64,000 nt of DNA from Odontocerum albicorne (GCA_949825065.1 OX463842.1:36451323-36515322), one strand, 5' to 3'; positions 11,501 to 63,057 are shown, counted from the stretch's first letter. Notes: generated from the letters alone by a model not told the origin. Numbers and translations are program-made.

Positions 11501-12226
11501 TTTGCCATTTTGCACTTGATACATTCTTATTGAGATTAATTTCTATGAGTTTTATAACTTTTTTATCGCCACTTTTAACACGTATTAGCATTATTATATT
11601 CATTTTGTTATAAAATACAGCTATCAATATATTTAACTTAATCTTACATTATCGTCCGATCCAAAATATTTTTTTCAGAAATAACTTGTTTCCTAGTGCA
11701 ACATGTTGTGGACCAGTATAACTATTTTCCAGTTATTTTATGGATGAGATTTTTTGAACATTTTGGATATAAATTATGAGCGACCAATGATTTATTTTTT
11801 ATCCTTTTCAATTATATTTGATATCCATCAACAAAAAAAATTAAATCAAGTATTAAGAGTACAAAAAGCCGTGAAATATGCCATCTTTTTCACAACTGTA
11901 CAAATATCACATTTTTAAAATGAGTGGTGAGTTTATATTATTTGGCTGTTCCAATGAATTTGGAGGTTAAATTTAGTAATGAACAAGATTTCTCAAGAAT
12001 AAACAATATTCATGATTTTTTATTTACAATTAAATGCACCTGGAGATTAACTATTGTCTGACATAAATTTCCATAGCTTGTGATCATGTAGCAAAAAGGG
12101 TCAGTATGTGATAAGAGTTAAAATGTCCTGTTTATTATATATTTATATGTTAACTGTACTTTTTTTTTCAGGGAATCTTCATGGATATCTAAAATGAATC
12201 CTTTTGGAAAGAAGCGTGAAACATAG
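8509..12226 (+). CDS. mRpL28: Mitochondrial ribosomal protein L28 (mRpL28), five coding exons
   Basis: Structural protein of the large subunit of the mitochondrial ribosome. Joined coding exons: 8509-8529, 8612-8873, 9808-10127, 11124-11299 and 12172-12226. They sum to 834 bases (277 residues plus stop), and every junction is GT-AG and keeps frame. Recognisable family blocks: GLGALLPEAYKKFWNEWK, AAVHYIPEEGRW, IPIPL.FPKEANLGIWGGEA, FQKRDPKKRRVPHFWVP, LIVTNRALELV, GFDHYLLKTPACDLQS, YTSEEIEWYGLSWEQAI and SQLLEKLKDAGINEAQD. The tiny first exon (MASVGSQ) is inferred: an ATG seven codons before a good donor (CAG|GTACAT), in phase with exon 2, across an 82-base intron. The rest is certain. Protein length is near that of animal homologues. 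The gene converges with the kinase gene on the other strand. Confidence 0.93.
8612..8873 (+). CDS. mRpL28: mRpL28 coding exon 2
   Basis: Follows TTTTTAG and ends CAAG|GTACGC (phase 1). Encodes the L28 core around PEAYKKFW and HYIPEEGRW. Confidence 0.92.
9808..10127 (+). CDS. mRpL28: mRpL28 coding exon 3
   Basis: Follows CTTATAG and ends AGTGGT|GTAAGT (phase 0). Encodes RVPHFWVP through the KYKSYLSG-like end. Confidence 0.93.
10183..10667 (+). repeat. Five tandem copies of a 97-bp unit
   Basis: Units start at 10183, 10280, 10377, 10474 and 10571 and are almost identical; one difference seen is GCCTGAAAC instead of GCCAGAAAC in unit 4. Each unit contains CATTTTATATATTA, then the 5' end of the Tigger-like MITE (CAGTAGTCCCCCCTTATACG...). 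The array lies in mRpL28 intron 3. Confidence 0.95.
10197..10942 (+). mobile_element. Tigger/pogo-like MITE with its 5' end tandemly amplified
   Basis: The left end is CAGTAGTCCCCCCTTATACG. The right end, read inward, is CAGTAGTTCTCCCTTATCCG. TA flanks both outer ends (10195-10196 and 10943-10944). Internal blocks such as ATGCC(T/A)GAAACTGCAGATAG, ATAGTACCGAACCCTATATG and TTTTTCCTATACATA closely resemble, from memory, non-autonomous Tigger-type elements. Without the four extra repeat units the element would be about 358 bp. No coding capacity. Confidence 0.85.
11124..11299 (+). CDS. mRpL28: mRpL28 coding exon 4
   Basis: Follows TATGCAG and ends ATCAC|GTAAGA (phase 2). Begins with the conserved YTSEEIEWYG block. 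Confidence 0.92.
12172..12226 (+). CDS. mRpL28: mRpL28 coding exon 5 and stop
   Basis: A long T-tract plus CAG precedes it. It encodes a basic C-terminus (ESSWISKMNPFGKKRET) ending in TAG. Confidence 0.85.
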
Positions 12227-12294
12227 TTTATGAAATTTGTTTTGTTGGTTGTTTAAAAGTTGTAGTACATAATGCATAGAAAATTATTAAAAAA

Positions 12295-12300
12295 AATAAA
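12295..12300 (+). terminator. Poly(A) signal of mRpL28
   Basis: AATAAA lies 69 bases after the stop codon, so the 3' UTR would be short. Confidence 0.6.
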
Positions 12301-12599
12301 GTGAACTAAAAAGACAGTTTTTCTAAATTGATCCATAAAAAATCCCAGCATGCAGTATAATTAGAGATTTATATTTTCAGGTTTAACATAAAATATATAC
12401 CCTAACAGACAAGGTGATTTTTGTTTGAAAAACTTTGTTTAGCTTGAAAAGAGCCTCTCTGTGGGTAATTTAAAACATGCAACACAGCCTACCTGAAAAC
12501 TTTCTGATGCATATCGACTCATGCCCTGATAAGATCACCTCCCTGTGCATAAACAGTGTGCCTATCAACAGAGTTGATAAAATTACATATTTGAGTGAC

Positions 12600-12990
12600 A
12601 TTTTTACCTTCAACAATATTAAGGCCATATGGGGTGTTTAGTCTGAAGACGAAGTGTTAACTGTTTGACGCCTGCATCCTATCTATTTTTATATATGGCC
12701 CTGAATCTTGACATGTTACCATGCCCCAAGAAAGAAGACGAGTTTTGGATGTCAGATGGTACAATTATATGAAGAAATAAGACAAATTACTTTTGGATGC
12801 AGCAGCAGCCTATTAACCACCACAATAAAAGTGAAGTGCTGGGGATGGCTAGCTCAAATATTGATGCCGCCTGGCCAAAAGCTGTGCTGTTTTACAGCCC
12901 ATAAAGAAATCTCCAAATAGGATGCCCAGTCTGCACTATATTCAAGGTTCGCAGTCTCTGAAGTGTCTTACTACATCCCTATATTCTTGA
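12600..12990 (+). mobile_element. LINE C-terminal remnant
   Basis: Reading across frame breaks gives pieces like the C-terminal end of non-LTR ORF2 proteins (an alignable W.GW/GH..RMPP segment near 12840-12890). Heavily decayed, boundaries approximate. Confidence 0.35.
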
Positions 12991-13109
12991 TGAAATATAA
13001 AGGGTGATGAGTTTGAAAAATATTCTACAAATATATTTCATTCAATGTGTTTATATTGATGTTTTAAACCTTCATATACATTTTTAACGCAGCACTTGCA
13101 TTATTTGTT

Positions 13110-13270
13110 TCCCTGTTTGCGCAATCAATATAATTTTTGTTTTGTTCTTATTGATGTCCAAACCAAGTATTTCACACTCCGACTATATACTGCAATAAAC
13201 TTCTGCAATTTCATTTTCACTAGGTGCTAAAATAGCCAACTTAGTATATACACAAGTACGTTAAAATCTA
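13110..13270 (-). pseudogene. Short reverse-transcriptase fragment
   Basis: The minus-strand peptide DLAILAPSENEIAEVYCSI then CEILGLDINKNK resembles the segment just after the YADD box and the INKKKTK motif of LINE reverse transcriptases. Confidence 0.45.
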
Positions 13271-13669
13271 AATCAACTAAAAATCTTTTTTTTCATAAGA
13301 ATCATTTATTGGAATTAAATATTCAGTAACCTGGTAGTATAATGCATGACTTCTGCCATGATTTGGAGTTCAATTTTAAATGGGGACCAAAAAACTCTCC
13401 CAATAGATTGTACTGTACGTATATATTGTTAGTTTATTTTTTTATAATGCAGTCTATCACAAAAAATACAATGAGTAGATGCATTATAGATACCTTTACA
13501 AATTGTATGTGTGCTGCTACTAGGATACTTTTATAAGTATTGCATTTAAAATCAGAGAAACCGTCATTAAATTTATATTTCTCAATTTAGTTGAAATTTT
13601 GGAATCATACTTACCTCCATATTTGGTAAGGACATTATAAAAGACTGAAAGGAGTCAAATAAATATTGT

Positions 13670-14063
13670 GTAGAAATGCGAGCACTGAGAAGAATACATG
13701 GGATGACAATGTATGCCAGAATATTGATGAATGTGAACTTAGGGCTGATGTGTTGTTTATGATAAAAAAGCACTGACATGGTTTCGGAATGTAGAACAAA
13801 TAAATATACAGTGCAGACGTGAATGAAAGGCATGGCATGGTGGGGGGAAAACAAGGAAAGTATGGATGGATCAAATGAATATTTTGAAAGAAGGAAACAG
13901 AAAGTCAGAGAAATCATATGATTTGTTTTTATCAAACACAAACAAATCATAGGAGTTATATGAAGTGTATGGATGTAGAAGAGATGTAGAGATAAGAAAG
14001 TTTGACATTCTGTTTTTTCTTCCTGCCTTGACAGAAATGGCTTGATGTTATGTATTACTTCGT
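13670..14063 (+). mobile_element. LINE family 1, 3' end
   Basis: Remnant of the ORF C-terminus (MRALRRIHGMT, then a degraded W(F)G(H)VE) with the family 3' terminus CTTGACAGAAATGGCTTGAT. It contains a local duplication around AAATCATA..GATTTG (13910-13950). Same family as the copies near 20.5, 27.1, 28.1, 34.6, 36.0, 52.4 and 53.8 kb. Confidence 0.6.
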
Positions 14064-14975
14064 CACCACTCCAAAATGAGTGAACTTTAGTTGCTAAATA
14101 TATTTTCACATTTGAACTTAAATATCATGAAACTTGTCCTGTAGACTTATGACAGTTGCATTTAAGGTGCAATTTGGTCAAGACTTTCTTGAATTATATT
14201 ACTTATAGTTGAAATAGTCAAAAGAAACTCTAGAGACATTTTTTTGTATCACTCCACAGTTAAATTCACTTATCTCAAGAGTATAATTGCACTGTAAAGG
14301 TGCTTAATTAGTTCCTAAAGATAGATTACCACCTGGTGTTCCTGAACTTGATAGTTTGATCGGAAAAATAATAAATGTTTAAAAAATAAATGCTTGACAA
14401 AATAATAAATGTTTCACAAATCAACATTTAGTGATACTAGGTGGATTTTCAGGATAAAGATCCTAGAAGTATCTTAAACAAAATATATACTAGATAAACT
14501 TTTTCGGTGGATCCCTACGCTTTATTTTCCCTGCATAATTTTCTTTGAATCGGACAAGTATAATCAAGCTGAATTTAACCTTCGTGTCTTGTCATTTGTG
14601 CAGATTCTTCCACGAAAGTTCAGATTCCGAGCAGAACTCTATCCAAAAGTTGACGTATCACTCTTAGTCCACTTAAACATATTTTTAATAGTTAAAATGT
14701 ATACCATAACTCGACAATCGTAAGAATGATCTCCACACATGATTGTGCTCAGCTCTGAATGTGTTGTACGACTGACTAGTATAATGCGTACCTTGTTGCT
14801 GGGTCTAGATTCAAATTGGCTCTCTGCACATCTAAGACCATGGTTGATATCATTTTTACTTTATATTTGACAAAAATTTACCACAGACTTTACCAAAGTT
14901 GTAAAACAACTGGCAATCATTCAGAGTCAAATATGTGATCAATTTAAAAAGTTATGTGTTGAAAACATTTAAGGG
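14064..14975. other. Nothing assigned
   Basis: AT-rich sequence without recognisable gene, RNA or repeat ends. Confidence 0.4.
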
Positions 14976-14979
14976 AATT

Positions 14980-15290
14980 CACTTGTTTAGGAAATTCTTC
15001 AATACAATTCATTTCCTGTGCTACAATCCAATCTGGATCTTGACCTACACTATCTTGGTCCTGGACAACTTGCCGTCAGTTCCTTACTCAGAACACCAAT
15101 ATATCTCTGAAGAAATTATCTTCCCCTCTCAGTATCAGTCTGTCAACATCCTTCAGGCTTGACTCTTCCATTTGATATATGTACCCTAATCTCCCTCATT
15201 CATGCACAATCCTCGCATTCATGCAGAGCTCCAAAAATTCTTGGCACTTTCTCTCGAAGATGTTAAAGCTACTTACTCGTATTTTGCCGT
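14980..15290 (-). mobile_element. Probable LINE C-terminal remnant
   Basis: The minus-strand reading shows FERKCQEFLELCMNARIVHE followed by a broken GYIYQMEESS stretch, the style of non-LTR ORF C-termini. Higher GC than its surroundings. Weak. Confidence 0.3.
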
Positions 15291-15382
15291 TGTCCATGTT
15301 TTGGACACATATGTCAACACAGGTCAACACAACTTAGCAATGTCTTATGAGTATATATATTTTTTATTACACTTTTATTGTA

Positions 15383-15548
15383 TACAGTATAACCTAGCGA
15401 ACTTAATATTTATTCAAACCATCCGAAGAGATGTTCAAGTGGCCTTAAATGAATCCCAGAATGGAATCCTTTTAAAAAATATCTGGATTCCGACGGGAAT
15501 CAAACCTGCAACCTCTGAGTTGAAAGTCAGGCGTCTTACTAACTAGAC
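15383..15548 (-). repeat. SINE family 1 copy
   Basis: On the minus strand: CTAGTTAGTAAGACGCCTGA (A-box region), GGTTTGATTCCCGTCGG (B box), then CCAGA..GG.TTCATTTAAGGCC and the 3' end AGGTTATACTG. Confidence 0.7.
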
Positions 15549-15549
15549 T

Positions 15550-17260
15550 GTTTTCTATACGCTGTTTTCCCTGGTTAAACTGTAGACTTGAATATATTCT
15601 GCAGTTGAAAGTATCACGGATTTACATAAATTCTTGTTATTTCTTTACTTGTATAATTTTTCGCTATGATAATACATAAATGAAAATAAGCCATTCACTT
15701 TAAATCTTTATTTAATTATCTACAGATGCATATATAACCATGGCACAAAATAAATATTACCAAAAATAAATAAGTAATTACTTGGGTATGATTACTTATT
15801 TTGCAAAAGTTCAAACTCAAAATTATATATACAAAATAAACACAAAAAAGGTATTTTGATTAATAATATAGAAGTCTTACCAGATATTTAACTATCAAAA
15901 AACATTATTTAACATACAATAAAAAGGAAAAGCTGCAGATTAACATGTTCAACAGTCATGCTTTAGAAACTAGTAAAACTGTTGATACACAAAATGCTTT
16001 TTTCATTTAAATATCTAACTAAAATTTTGTTTAGATTTAACTTAATATTTTTTCTTCTATATAGAAATGCCTAGTTTCGCAAATCATCCTTATATGGGAT
16101 TGATTGTCTTCATGAAAAAATATCTAGTCAATTTTTTATTATAGGTAAAACATGGCAAGGCTTGTCTAGCATGATAGTATTATAATTTTAAAAAATCAAT
16201 GAAAATAGTGACACAAAAATACTTGAATAACATAAATCAAGATTGATATCAGAAAATAAATTATACTTTGAAAAAAGTATAAACAAAAACCAGGATATAT
16301 TTCATCCCAAGCTGATCTACCACTAATTAGACTTTGAATTGTTCTGATATTATATCTATAAATGGTTAACTGGTAGATTACTTGGATCAATATAACATTA
16401 AAAGTGGTATAGAAATGAAAATAATAAATATAATAAACAAACTTGCTGGCAAGAAACTGTTAAAAATTATAATTACTAGCCTATGTAACAATATTAAATA
16501 ACATTTTATGCAATGGTATAACAAATTGATAATGAAAAGAATCAGATCAATGATAATATATTTTTTAAATCATCTGTTGAATAACTTGGGACAATATGTC
16601 TATTTTTTACAAATAAAAAGTCATATTTTAAAGTGCATAAAACATCTTTAAATATTCGAGTGATTCTTACAATCAACTAATTGCTAATATTTTAGAAAAA
16701 AAATGGATGGATATTCTGTGTTGAGCTTTTGTTATAACTTTTTATAATTAATACTTGCTATTTGTGCACCTTAAAAGTTGCAATATTCCACACTAAAAAA
16801 CAATATTGATAATGTAATCATCTCCCAGGAGAACACTGCATAAGATTATCGAATAATGTTCAACAATAACATAACTTCAAACACAATCAACAAGATATAA
16901 GTATCAACATAAAGAGGCATATTTTATTAATATTATTCTTAATAAACGTAACAATTTAATAAAATACAAGCTGCTACAAATATTCCTATTACATATTTCA
17001 AACACATGATATTATTCCCTATCTAAGGAAAGTTGGCAAGATTTTAAAAATTCATCAATGTGACCAAACCCCTGGAAGTGTAGTTGCTGACATAAAAAGC
17101 TTGATTTCTTTATTGAACATTATATTCCATGTTTGAAATGGAAACAGATGTAATGGGGTGCCATAATGCTACTTTTTTTACATTCCAAACTTTCCAAGAA
17201 CTATATTATTTTTAAAAAATCATAACCGCCTTTTGATAAAATTACACACTGACCAAAATA
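15550..17260. other. AT-rich DNA, nothing assigned
   Basis: Very AT-rich, with many stops in all frames and no recognised repeat termini. Confidence 0.4.
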
Positions 17261-17261
17261 T

Positions 17262-17355
17262 TTTTTTAAAAACTATTTTGGTTACTAACAAGACAACTGA
17301 ACACTGAGGTGATGTATCACTTCAATGTTCAGTTTAAAAAATAGTTTTAATCACA
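17262..17355. repeat. Nested imperfect inverted repeat
   Basis: Inner arms TGAACACTGAGGTGAT (17298-17313) and its complement (17316-17331) have two mismatches and a 2-base loop. Outer arms around AAAACTATTTT extend the symmetry. It could be a small foldback element. Confidence 0.45.
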
Positions 17356-17881
17356 TCAAAATATAAACAAGCCGAAATTGCCTTTCTTAACACATTGTTT
17401 GCGGGAAATGAGTAAACACGTGTTTCGCTTACTATCACTAGAGTGCAGGCGCCGACAAAACATGTTTTTTTACAAATTAGCGGTGGAATGCGGGATACAT
17501 GTAAATACGGGTATTTGGCGAAGTAAAAATTACTCATCATCTATTGTTAGATATTGTACTATGTAGGTACCTGACGATTCGTGGAATTAGGGTCGGAAGG
17601 GAGACCAAGGCCATAAAAAAACTTGCGGTAAATTTGGTTGTCTTTCCTTACATTTCTTCAGTATTGTCGCGATAATATTTTTGTCAAGACGTTCTCTGTT
17701 TGCGTTCCTGCATATATTCCGCTATCACAAATTATTTTTATTGGGAAAATATTACAAATTTCGTACAAAAACCTAACTATCATTGTATATTTGTGAAAGA
17801 TTGCTGTTGAACTGTTACTGAAAAGTAATTTGTTATATTATTTCTATAATAAAGTGATATTTTTTATAATATCCAATTAAA

Positions 17882-18077
17882 ATGGACTACAGTGGAGATG
17901 AGAGTGATGGAGAATTGTGTGCTGACAATTTGTCGAATTATTCTTGCGATAGTGGCATTGACAATCGTACTGATGATGAATCTAGCGAAACTCGATATAT
18001 GTGTAAATTCTGTTATGCACCATTACACAAAGGAAATGTTTGGAACGTTATCATACTTTGAAACACTATTAGTGTTT
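17882..18077 (+). pseudogene. piggyBac transposase: N-terminus fused to C-terminal Cys motif
   Basis: The ATG at 17882 opens an acidic N-terminus (MDYSGDESDGELC..). About 35 codons later comes the C-terminal zinc-binding style motif CKFCYAPLHKG. A shift of frame then leads to CLERYHTLKHY and a stop near 18072. The DDD catalytic domain between these parts is absent, so no transposase activity is possible. Confidence 0.75.
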
Positions 18078-18094
18078 GTTTTGTATTTTACAAA

Positions 18095-18513
<419 letters not shown>

Positions 18514-18752
18514 TGTTGTGAAAAAAATATGAGTTAATTTACAATATTATAAAAGACCGAATTTTTTTTTAAATTTAACCTTGAATATTGTAAATGTTTA
18601 TAAAAATTTTAAAAAAATCTTATAATAAAGGGTTCAATATAAGGTAAGAAACTGAAAGTTTTATTAAAAAATAAGCAATAGTTCAGAAGTTATAGCTATT
18701 TTACGCTAAATTTTTTGGCGTGTGTTGGCGAAAAACGCCCACAAACAATGTG

Positions 18753-19162
18753 TTAAATAGGGATTTCACAAAATTGAAGATAGGAATAAAAATTTTAGAC
18801 CAAAAATGGGTATTTTTTAGGATTATCTAAATGATGTTATACTTAAATAGAATGAAAATAGAATTTCACTATAGAAAGTTACCCTTTAGTTCATAAAGTG
18901 ATAAATGTTTTTTTTTTGTCTTTACAATAATATCATATTTTTTTCTGGAGTAAATTGATTGTTCCAAATTATTGGATATCCATTTCTTAGTAAAAAAACT
19001 GTCTGTTTGCAGAAAACAAAAAAATGGGCATATGACAGTATCATATATTTTAAATTTAAGCATTTTATTGTTGTAACTTGGATTATATTTCAGAAACACT
19101 TATAACTACAAGACATTTTAAATTTGAAAAATAGAATTTATATGTGAGATTCAGATAATTAA
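18753..19162. other. AT-rich spacer between the piggyBac-like element and the kinase 3' end
   Basis: No gene or repeat recognised. Confidence 0.4.
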
Positions 19163-19168
19163 TTTATT
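19163..19168 (-). terminator. Candidate poly(A) signal of the kinase gene
   Basis: AATAAA on the minus strand, about 140 bases after the stop codon. Confidence 0.45.
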
Positions 19169-19308
19169 CATTGAAATATAAAGAAAAACAATTTACCACC
19201 AAAAATATCTGATTCGAGAAGTTATCCAGACCTTTTAAATCGCAACTTAAAAAAAAAACATTTATCACTGGGTAATTTCATTAAATTTGCATGATTTACC
19301 ATTTCAGT

Positions 19309-58861
<39,553 letters not shown>

Positions 58862-58869
58862 TTTGATTA

Positions 58870-59460
58870 AAAATGGTTCACGTCACCGGGAAAATGACAA
58901 AGCTCCTATTTAATGAAGCAGATGTTAGTATTAAATTCACATAATTGATAATAACAATAATACTTGGACCAACATTTCTAAAAATAAAACTAAGCAATTG
59001 ACAGAACTAAATCGAGAAGTCACTTGAATGTCAAAAACATAGGTCAAGAAGTAGCGTGAAGTGCTCAACAAAAGACCTACACCAATTGACACCAGGTGGC
59101 ACTGTCAGTCATATTAAAGTTACCAGTCAAAAATGTCATGCTTTTTTTTTTATAACAATTTATGAAATGGAAATGTAATCTTGCCAGATGCATACGTTTC
59201 TCCCATTATGGATAGTTTATTTCTTTCTGTCAAAGAGAGGCGGGTCCTCTCGGCGGGAAAAACAACCTTTCTATGCAACAGAAAAAGTCCTTGCCTATCG
59301 CACCAGATAACTTTTTCCTACATCAATAATAACAACATCCAGTGAGAAGATATAGACAGTGCCTCTGCAAAAACAAAAACCAGCTACCCAATACGAAAAA
59401 AAATCTTCAAAGCTCCAGTGAAAACGTCATCATGTTCCGATGATAGGCACCCCGCCACTC
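58870..59460. promoter_or_regulatory. Probable kinase promoter/5' UTR region
   Basis: Sequence directly upstream of the kinase start codon. A GC-richer island (59220-59290, with GGCGGGTCCTCTCGGCGGGA) is the only CpG-containing patch near the gene start. No TATA box assigned. Confidence 0.3.
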
Positions 59461-59839
59461 ATATTAAGTATATAACATTACACACTTTTTTTCTAATACT
59501 AATAAAATTTATATATAGTAGCACCGTTTCTAGAGCAAACTCTCTTCGATAGCGTTCTAACTTAGGACTCGTGCCCCACTATTATTGACAGATTAAAATA
59601 TTACAAAATAAAATGTTGATGGGACAGATAACAGGTACTGACTGCGGCCATTAGATTAAGTACTTCCTCGCATTTATACACGGTCAGAAAAGCATATTTG
59701 TAAGAAAACCGAAGAAAACTCACCAAAAGGACACAAACTTCAAATAAACCTTTGTATATCTTCCGATATGTGCTAGTAACACATTCGGGTTTAGGTATAG
59801 TATGTTATATGTAAGTTGTAACATCATAAATGTTAATTA

Positions 59840-60170
59840 GATCTACCAAAAGGGGTGATTTTTAAGTACTTCCTAAAGCTGCACACGCCACCGATATATT
59901 TAACACTAAGAGGTAGATCATTCCACGCTAAAAAAACTAGCAACGGCAAAAACTTTTTTATAATACACGACCCTATTAGATCGATTCACAACAATGAAAA
60001 AGAAATCGACATTAAAGGTTTACTCTTCTCTGAAGGAATATCTTCCAGATACAGATTCAAAATATCTTCCAGATACAGATTCAAAAGGCACAACGGAGGC
60101 ATCTCATCAATCCAAATACATTTTTGGTTTTATATTTCTTCTCAGAGCAAATTTTCAATATCTTAATTGA
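59840..60170 (-). mobile_element. LINE 3' coding fragment
   Basis: The minus-strand peptide LAWNDLPLSVKYIGGVCSFR KYLK has the WN.LP..V....S...FK..LK wording of jockey/CR1-like ORF2 C-termini. A 24-base direct duplication (ATATCTTCCAGATACAGATT..) lies at about 60038-60085. Confidence 0.5.
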
Positions 60171-60185
60171 ATATTATGCGTCTTG

Positions 60186-60262
60186 GTTTCATCATTTGAT
60201 ACTGGTGTATGCTCTTTCATATGCTCGTATATGAGTTAACGGTCATTATTCGAGAAAATGAG
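60186..60262 (+). repeat. Dispersed repeat A, single unit
   Basis: TTGATACTGGTGTATGCTCT then ATATGAGTTAACGGTCATTA TTCGAGAA, the same unit as at 7796 and 61500. Confidence 0.6.
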
Positions 60263-60269
60263 CTTTAGT

Positions 60270-61420
60270 CACTGTTATACTAAATCTCAGCGATGTAAAA
60301 TTCGTAATTCAAATTCTTCTCTGTGCGAATATAGTATGGAGGAGGACTCCGATTACAGAATGGCAGGGTGTCTATTAATGGGGGCAGGGTGATGTTTTCA
60401 TTGGAGTTTTGAAGATCCTTTTTATGTATTAGGTGGTTTATTTTTGTTTTTGCAGAGCCACAACCTGTGCCTCCCCACTGTATGGTCTTATTGTTAAAGC
60501 AGGAAGAAGTTATCTGATGCAATGCGCATGGATTTTTTAAGTTATCGTAGATAAAATGTTTTTTCCACTCTAGCTGCTCGTCATCATTCTATAAACAAAA
60601 GTAAACTCTCCATAGTGGGATAAAAGTACATACCTGGTAATAAGGATTATAGGTATCTGCCATAAATTGTTATTAAATGTATAAAAACTTAAAAATCACA
60701 TTTTTTCAACAACAATTCTCAATTACTCTTTTCCTAATTTTCGTTTTAATTTTTTTATATTCCATTGCCCTCTTCATCCTAGTTTATTGGTTATCTTTAT
60801 CCTTGTCTGAGTCAGTAACTCGGATAGTGGTTATCCATACGATAAAGCCCTAAACCATATATTATGTTTTAATTTATTTCTCAAGAACTCTGTCTTGAAG
60901 GAAAATATTGAATCTTACACATGGCACAGCGTCACATTTTATTTATGGTGTCTATATAGTCAAACGTAGGCAGATATGAGAGATCTTCACGCCTTTCTGA
61001 GCACGCACATAGCTTTCGCCTTATCCAAATCCATACATGGTATTTTATTGTTTACTTTCTCAGTTAAAATTTCTTAACTTATCTCCTTTGATTCTTACCT
61101 TAGTTAAAAAAATTAAAAACATTCTATAATATTAAAAACCTCATTTGTAGTAAAGAGTTAAGAACTTCTATACGATTTTATCTGTCATTAAATTATGTCA
61201 TTTTAATGTGATGTTGAATAAAACTCTGGCTAAATATTATAGACTTGATTCCCAATTTACTATATAGCCTTATAACTATAGACTTTGGGTATAATTAGTA
61301 GTAAAGTTCGTGCAAGCAAGTTTGTTGTATATCCACGAGTAATACAACATATTGCATGTCGCGTAATGAAGTATCAGCCTTACATATGTCTATAGTTCAA
61401 GAATATAGTTTCTATACCAA
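60270..61420. other. Intergenic DNA, nothing assigned
   Basis: Between the kinase promoter side and repeat A. The 60330-60500 part is GC-richer but shows no gene I recognise. Confidence 0.4.
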
Positions 61421-61424
61421 CTAA

Positions 61425-61660
61425 CTACGCGGCAACCAAGTGTGCCGTTGTTGCCCATATATCTCTGGTCGCCCGTGTGAATAGACTAATGAGGCCCTAT
61501 GAAGTGTACATCATTTGAAACTGGTGTATACTGCTTCATATATAGGAGCTAACGGTTATTATTCAAAAAGAAGAAGATCATTGGTCATCACTTGACACTG
61601 GCGTATACTCCTTCACACATAGGAGTTCACGGTCATTATTCAAGAAGAAGAAGAAGATCA
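61425..61660 (+). repeat. Dispersed repeat A, long form with two tandem units
   Basis: Begins CGCGGCAACCAAGTGTGCCG..GTGAATAGACTAATGAGGCC, as at 8120. Two successive units follow (ACTGGTGTATACTGCTTC.. and ACTGGCGTATACTCCTTC..), each ending TTATTCAA(A/G)AAGAAGAAGATCATTGG. Confidence 0.7.
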
Positions 61661-61800
61661 TTGGATAACTTTTGTGACAGATGGGAAAAGCGTGATTGAG
61701 TTTTCATTCCGTTTTATAGCTTCAGTTATTTTTTTTTACTATTTCTTTTAACGTAGATTTTTCTTACTTTTGCATTTAATATAGTGCATTTTACATCACA

Positions 61801-62787
61801 ATGAAAACAAATAATTGTATTTTGTTCTTCATAGTGCTAATGTGTCACTCGGTTTTTCCAGATGATCCATTACCTAAAAATGTAGTCAAAAACGTCACCC
61901 AGCATCTACCTCCAGTGCCAACGGTTCTCGATAAAAACGATGGAGTATCAAATAAAAATAAAACCGAAGAATCATTTCACCATAGTCGAGAAGGAATAAC
62001 TAATACAGAAGGAGGAAATACAAATATAAAGGAGACTGAACATAAAACTGCTCCAAATCACACTGTGAGCGTGTCAGCAATAACCTCTAAGGTGCCTACA
62101 CAACAAGAAGAACCAAACTTAATGTCCACCGAAGGTACTAAAGTTTCTACCTCATCAATACACGCAAGAAAAGGAGTTGACAATACTTTTTCTTTAAATC
62201 TGACAACCACCAATAGAAATTCTACCGTGCCTCAAGTATATTTACCAGAACCCCCTTCAAATAAATTAAATGGACCGAGTGAATCAAATGCAAATAAGAC
62301 TGATATAGCAACGAAGATAAATGTTACACTCCCTGAAACATCTAATAATAATTCAACATCAACAGTTTCCTCATCACTTAGTTCGTCAACAGTTAAGAAA
62401 CCTGTTCCAAAGAAGCCTTTAATAACTGTTAGTTCAGTTGAGGCTTTTCCTCAATTTAATTTAATACTAGACTCCAAGGAAATGCCATCAGATAACTCAG
62501 ATTCAGCTCTCCCACAAAAAGATACAGCGAGTGGCATTAAAAATAATGAAAATGATTCTGTCCTCTCCATTGCTTCTCATGGTTCTGTTGCATCTGCTCC
62601 CCATTCTGTTCAAGACAACCTTTCAAAGAATCAGCCAGGTTTTATTGTTCCGTTAGTTATTACGATGTTTGCTATACCTTTATTAGGCTTTGTAGGCTAT
62701 CAAGCAATTCGTCGTGGAAGAGATGCATGGAAGAATAGGCATTATCGTAGAATGGATTTTCTTATTGATGGAATGTACAATGATTAA
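61801..62787 (+). CDS. Type I membrane protein, Ser/Thr/Asn-rich ectodomain
   Basis: 328 residues in one exon; family not recognised. A signal peptide is likely (MKTNNCILFFIVLMCHSVFP, cleavage about residue 20). Residues ~21-275 are low-complexity, rich in Ser, Thr, Asn and Pro, with many N-glycosylation sequons (NVT, NKT, NHT, NLT, NST) and no cysteines beyond the signal region that I noticed. One transmembrane helix at about 280-301 (PGFIVPLVITMFAIPLLGFV). The short cytosolic tail is basic then acidic: RRGRDAWKNRHYRRMDFLID followed by GMYND. The tail looks more constrained than the ectodomain. Start chosen because it is the first ATG and gives the signal peptide. Divergent from the kinase gene. 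Probably a surface glycoprotein; function not inferred. Confidence 0.85.
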   Translation: MKTNNCILFFIVLMCHSVFPDDPLPKNVVKNVTQHLPPVPTVLDKNDGVSNKNKTEESFHHSREGITNTEGGNTNIKETEHKTAPNHTVSVSAITSKVPTQQEEPNLMSTEGTKVSTSSIHARKGVDNTFSLNLTTTNRNSTVPQVYLPEPPSNKLNGPSESNANKTDIATKINVTLPETSNNNSTSTVSSSLSSSTVKKPVPKKPLITVSSVEAFPQFNLILDSKEMPSDNSDSALPQKDTASGIKNNENDSVLSIASHGSVASAPHSVQDNLSKNQPGFIVPLVITMFAIPLLGFVGYQAIRRGRDAWKNRHYRRMDFLIDGMYND

Positions 62788-63051
62788 TCTGTAGGATATA
62801 CGAGTATTCTTTGGACCAATTTATTTAAGAGATTTTTCTAAGCATTTATTTAAGAGATCTTTCTGTTTATTTCACTATCAACAATTTTGAACAAGGAATA
62901 ATATGTATGTACTGAATTTTATACACAATTATTTTTGTAAATTTTAATTCATATTTATCAACATTCTGGTTTTTCTTTCAATTAAAGTTTGTGGTGATTT
63001 AAGTGTATTAGTCGATTTATATATTTGGACAATTAAATCTTATTTAATGCA

Positions 63052-63057
63052 AATAAA
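63052..63057 (+). terminator. Candidate poly(A) signal of the membrane-protein gene
   Basis: AATAAA about 265 bases after the stop codon. A second one is at 63168-63173. Confidence 0.45.

Noticed and set aside
13582..14109. 175-codon minus-strand frame
   Set aside because: It is antisense to a LINE family 1 3' end and has biased, hydrophobic antisense composition.
59855..60166. 103-codon plus-strand frame
   Set aside because: The minus strand of the same stretch carries the LINE C-terminal motif (WNDLPLSVK), so this is a shadow.
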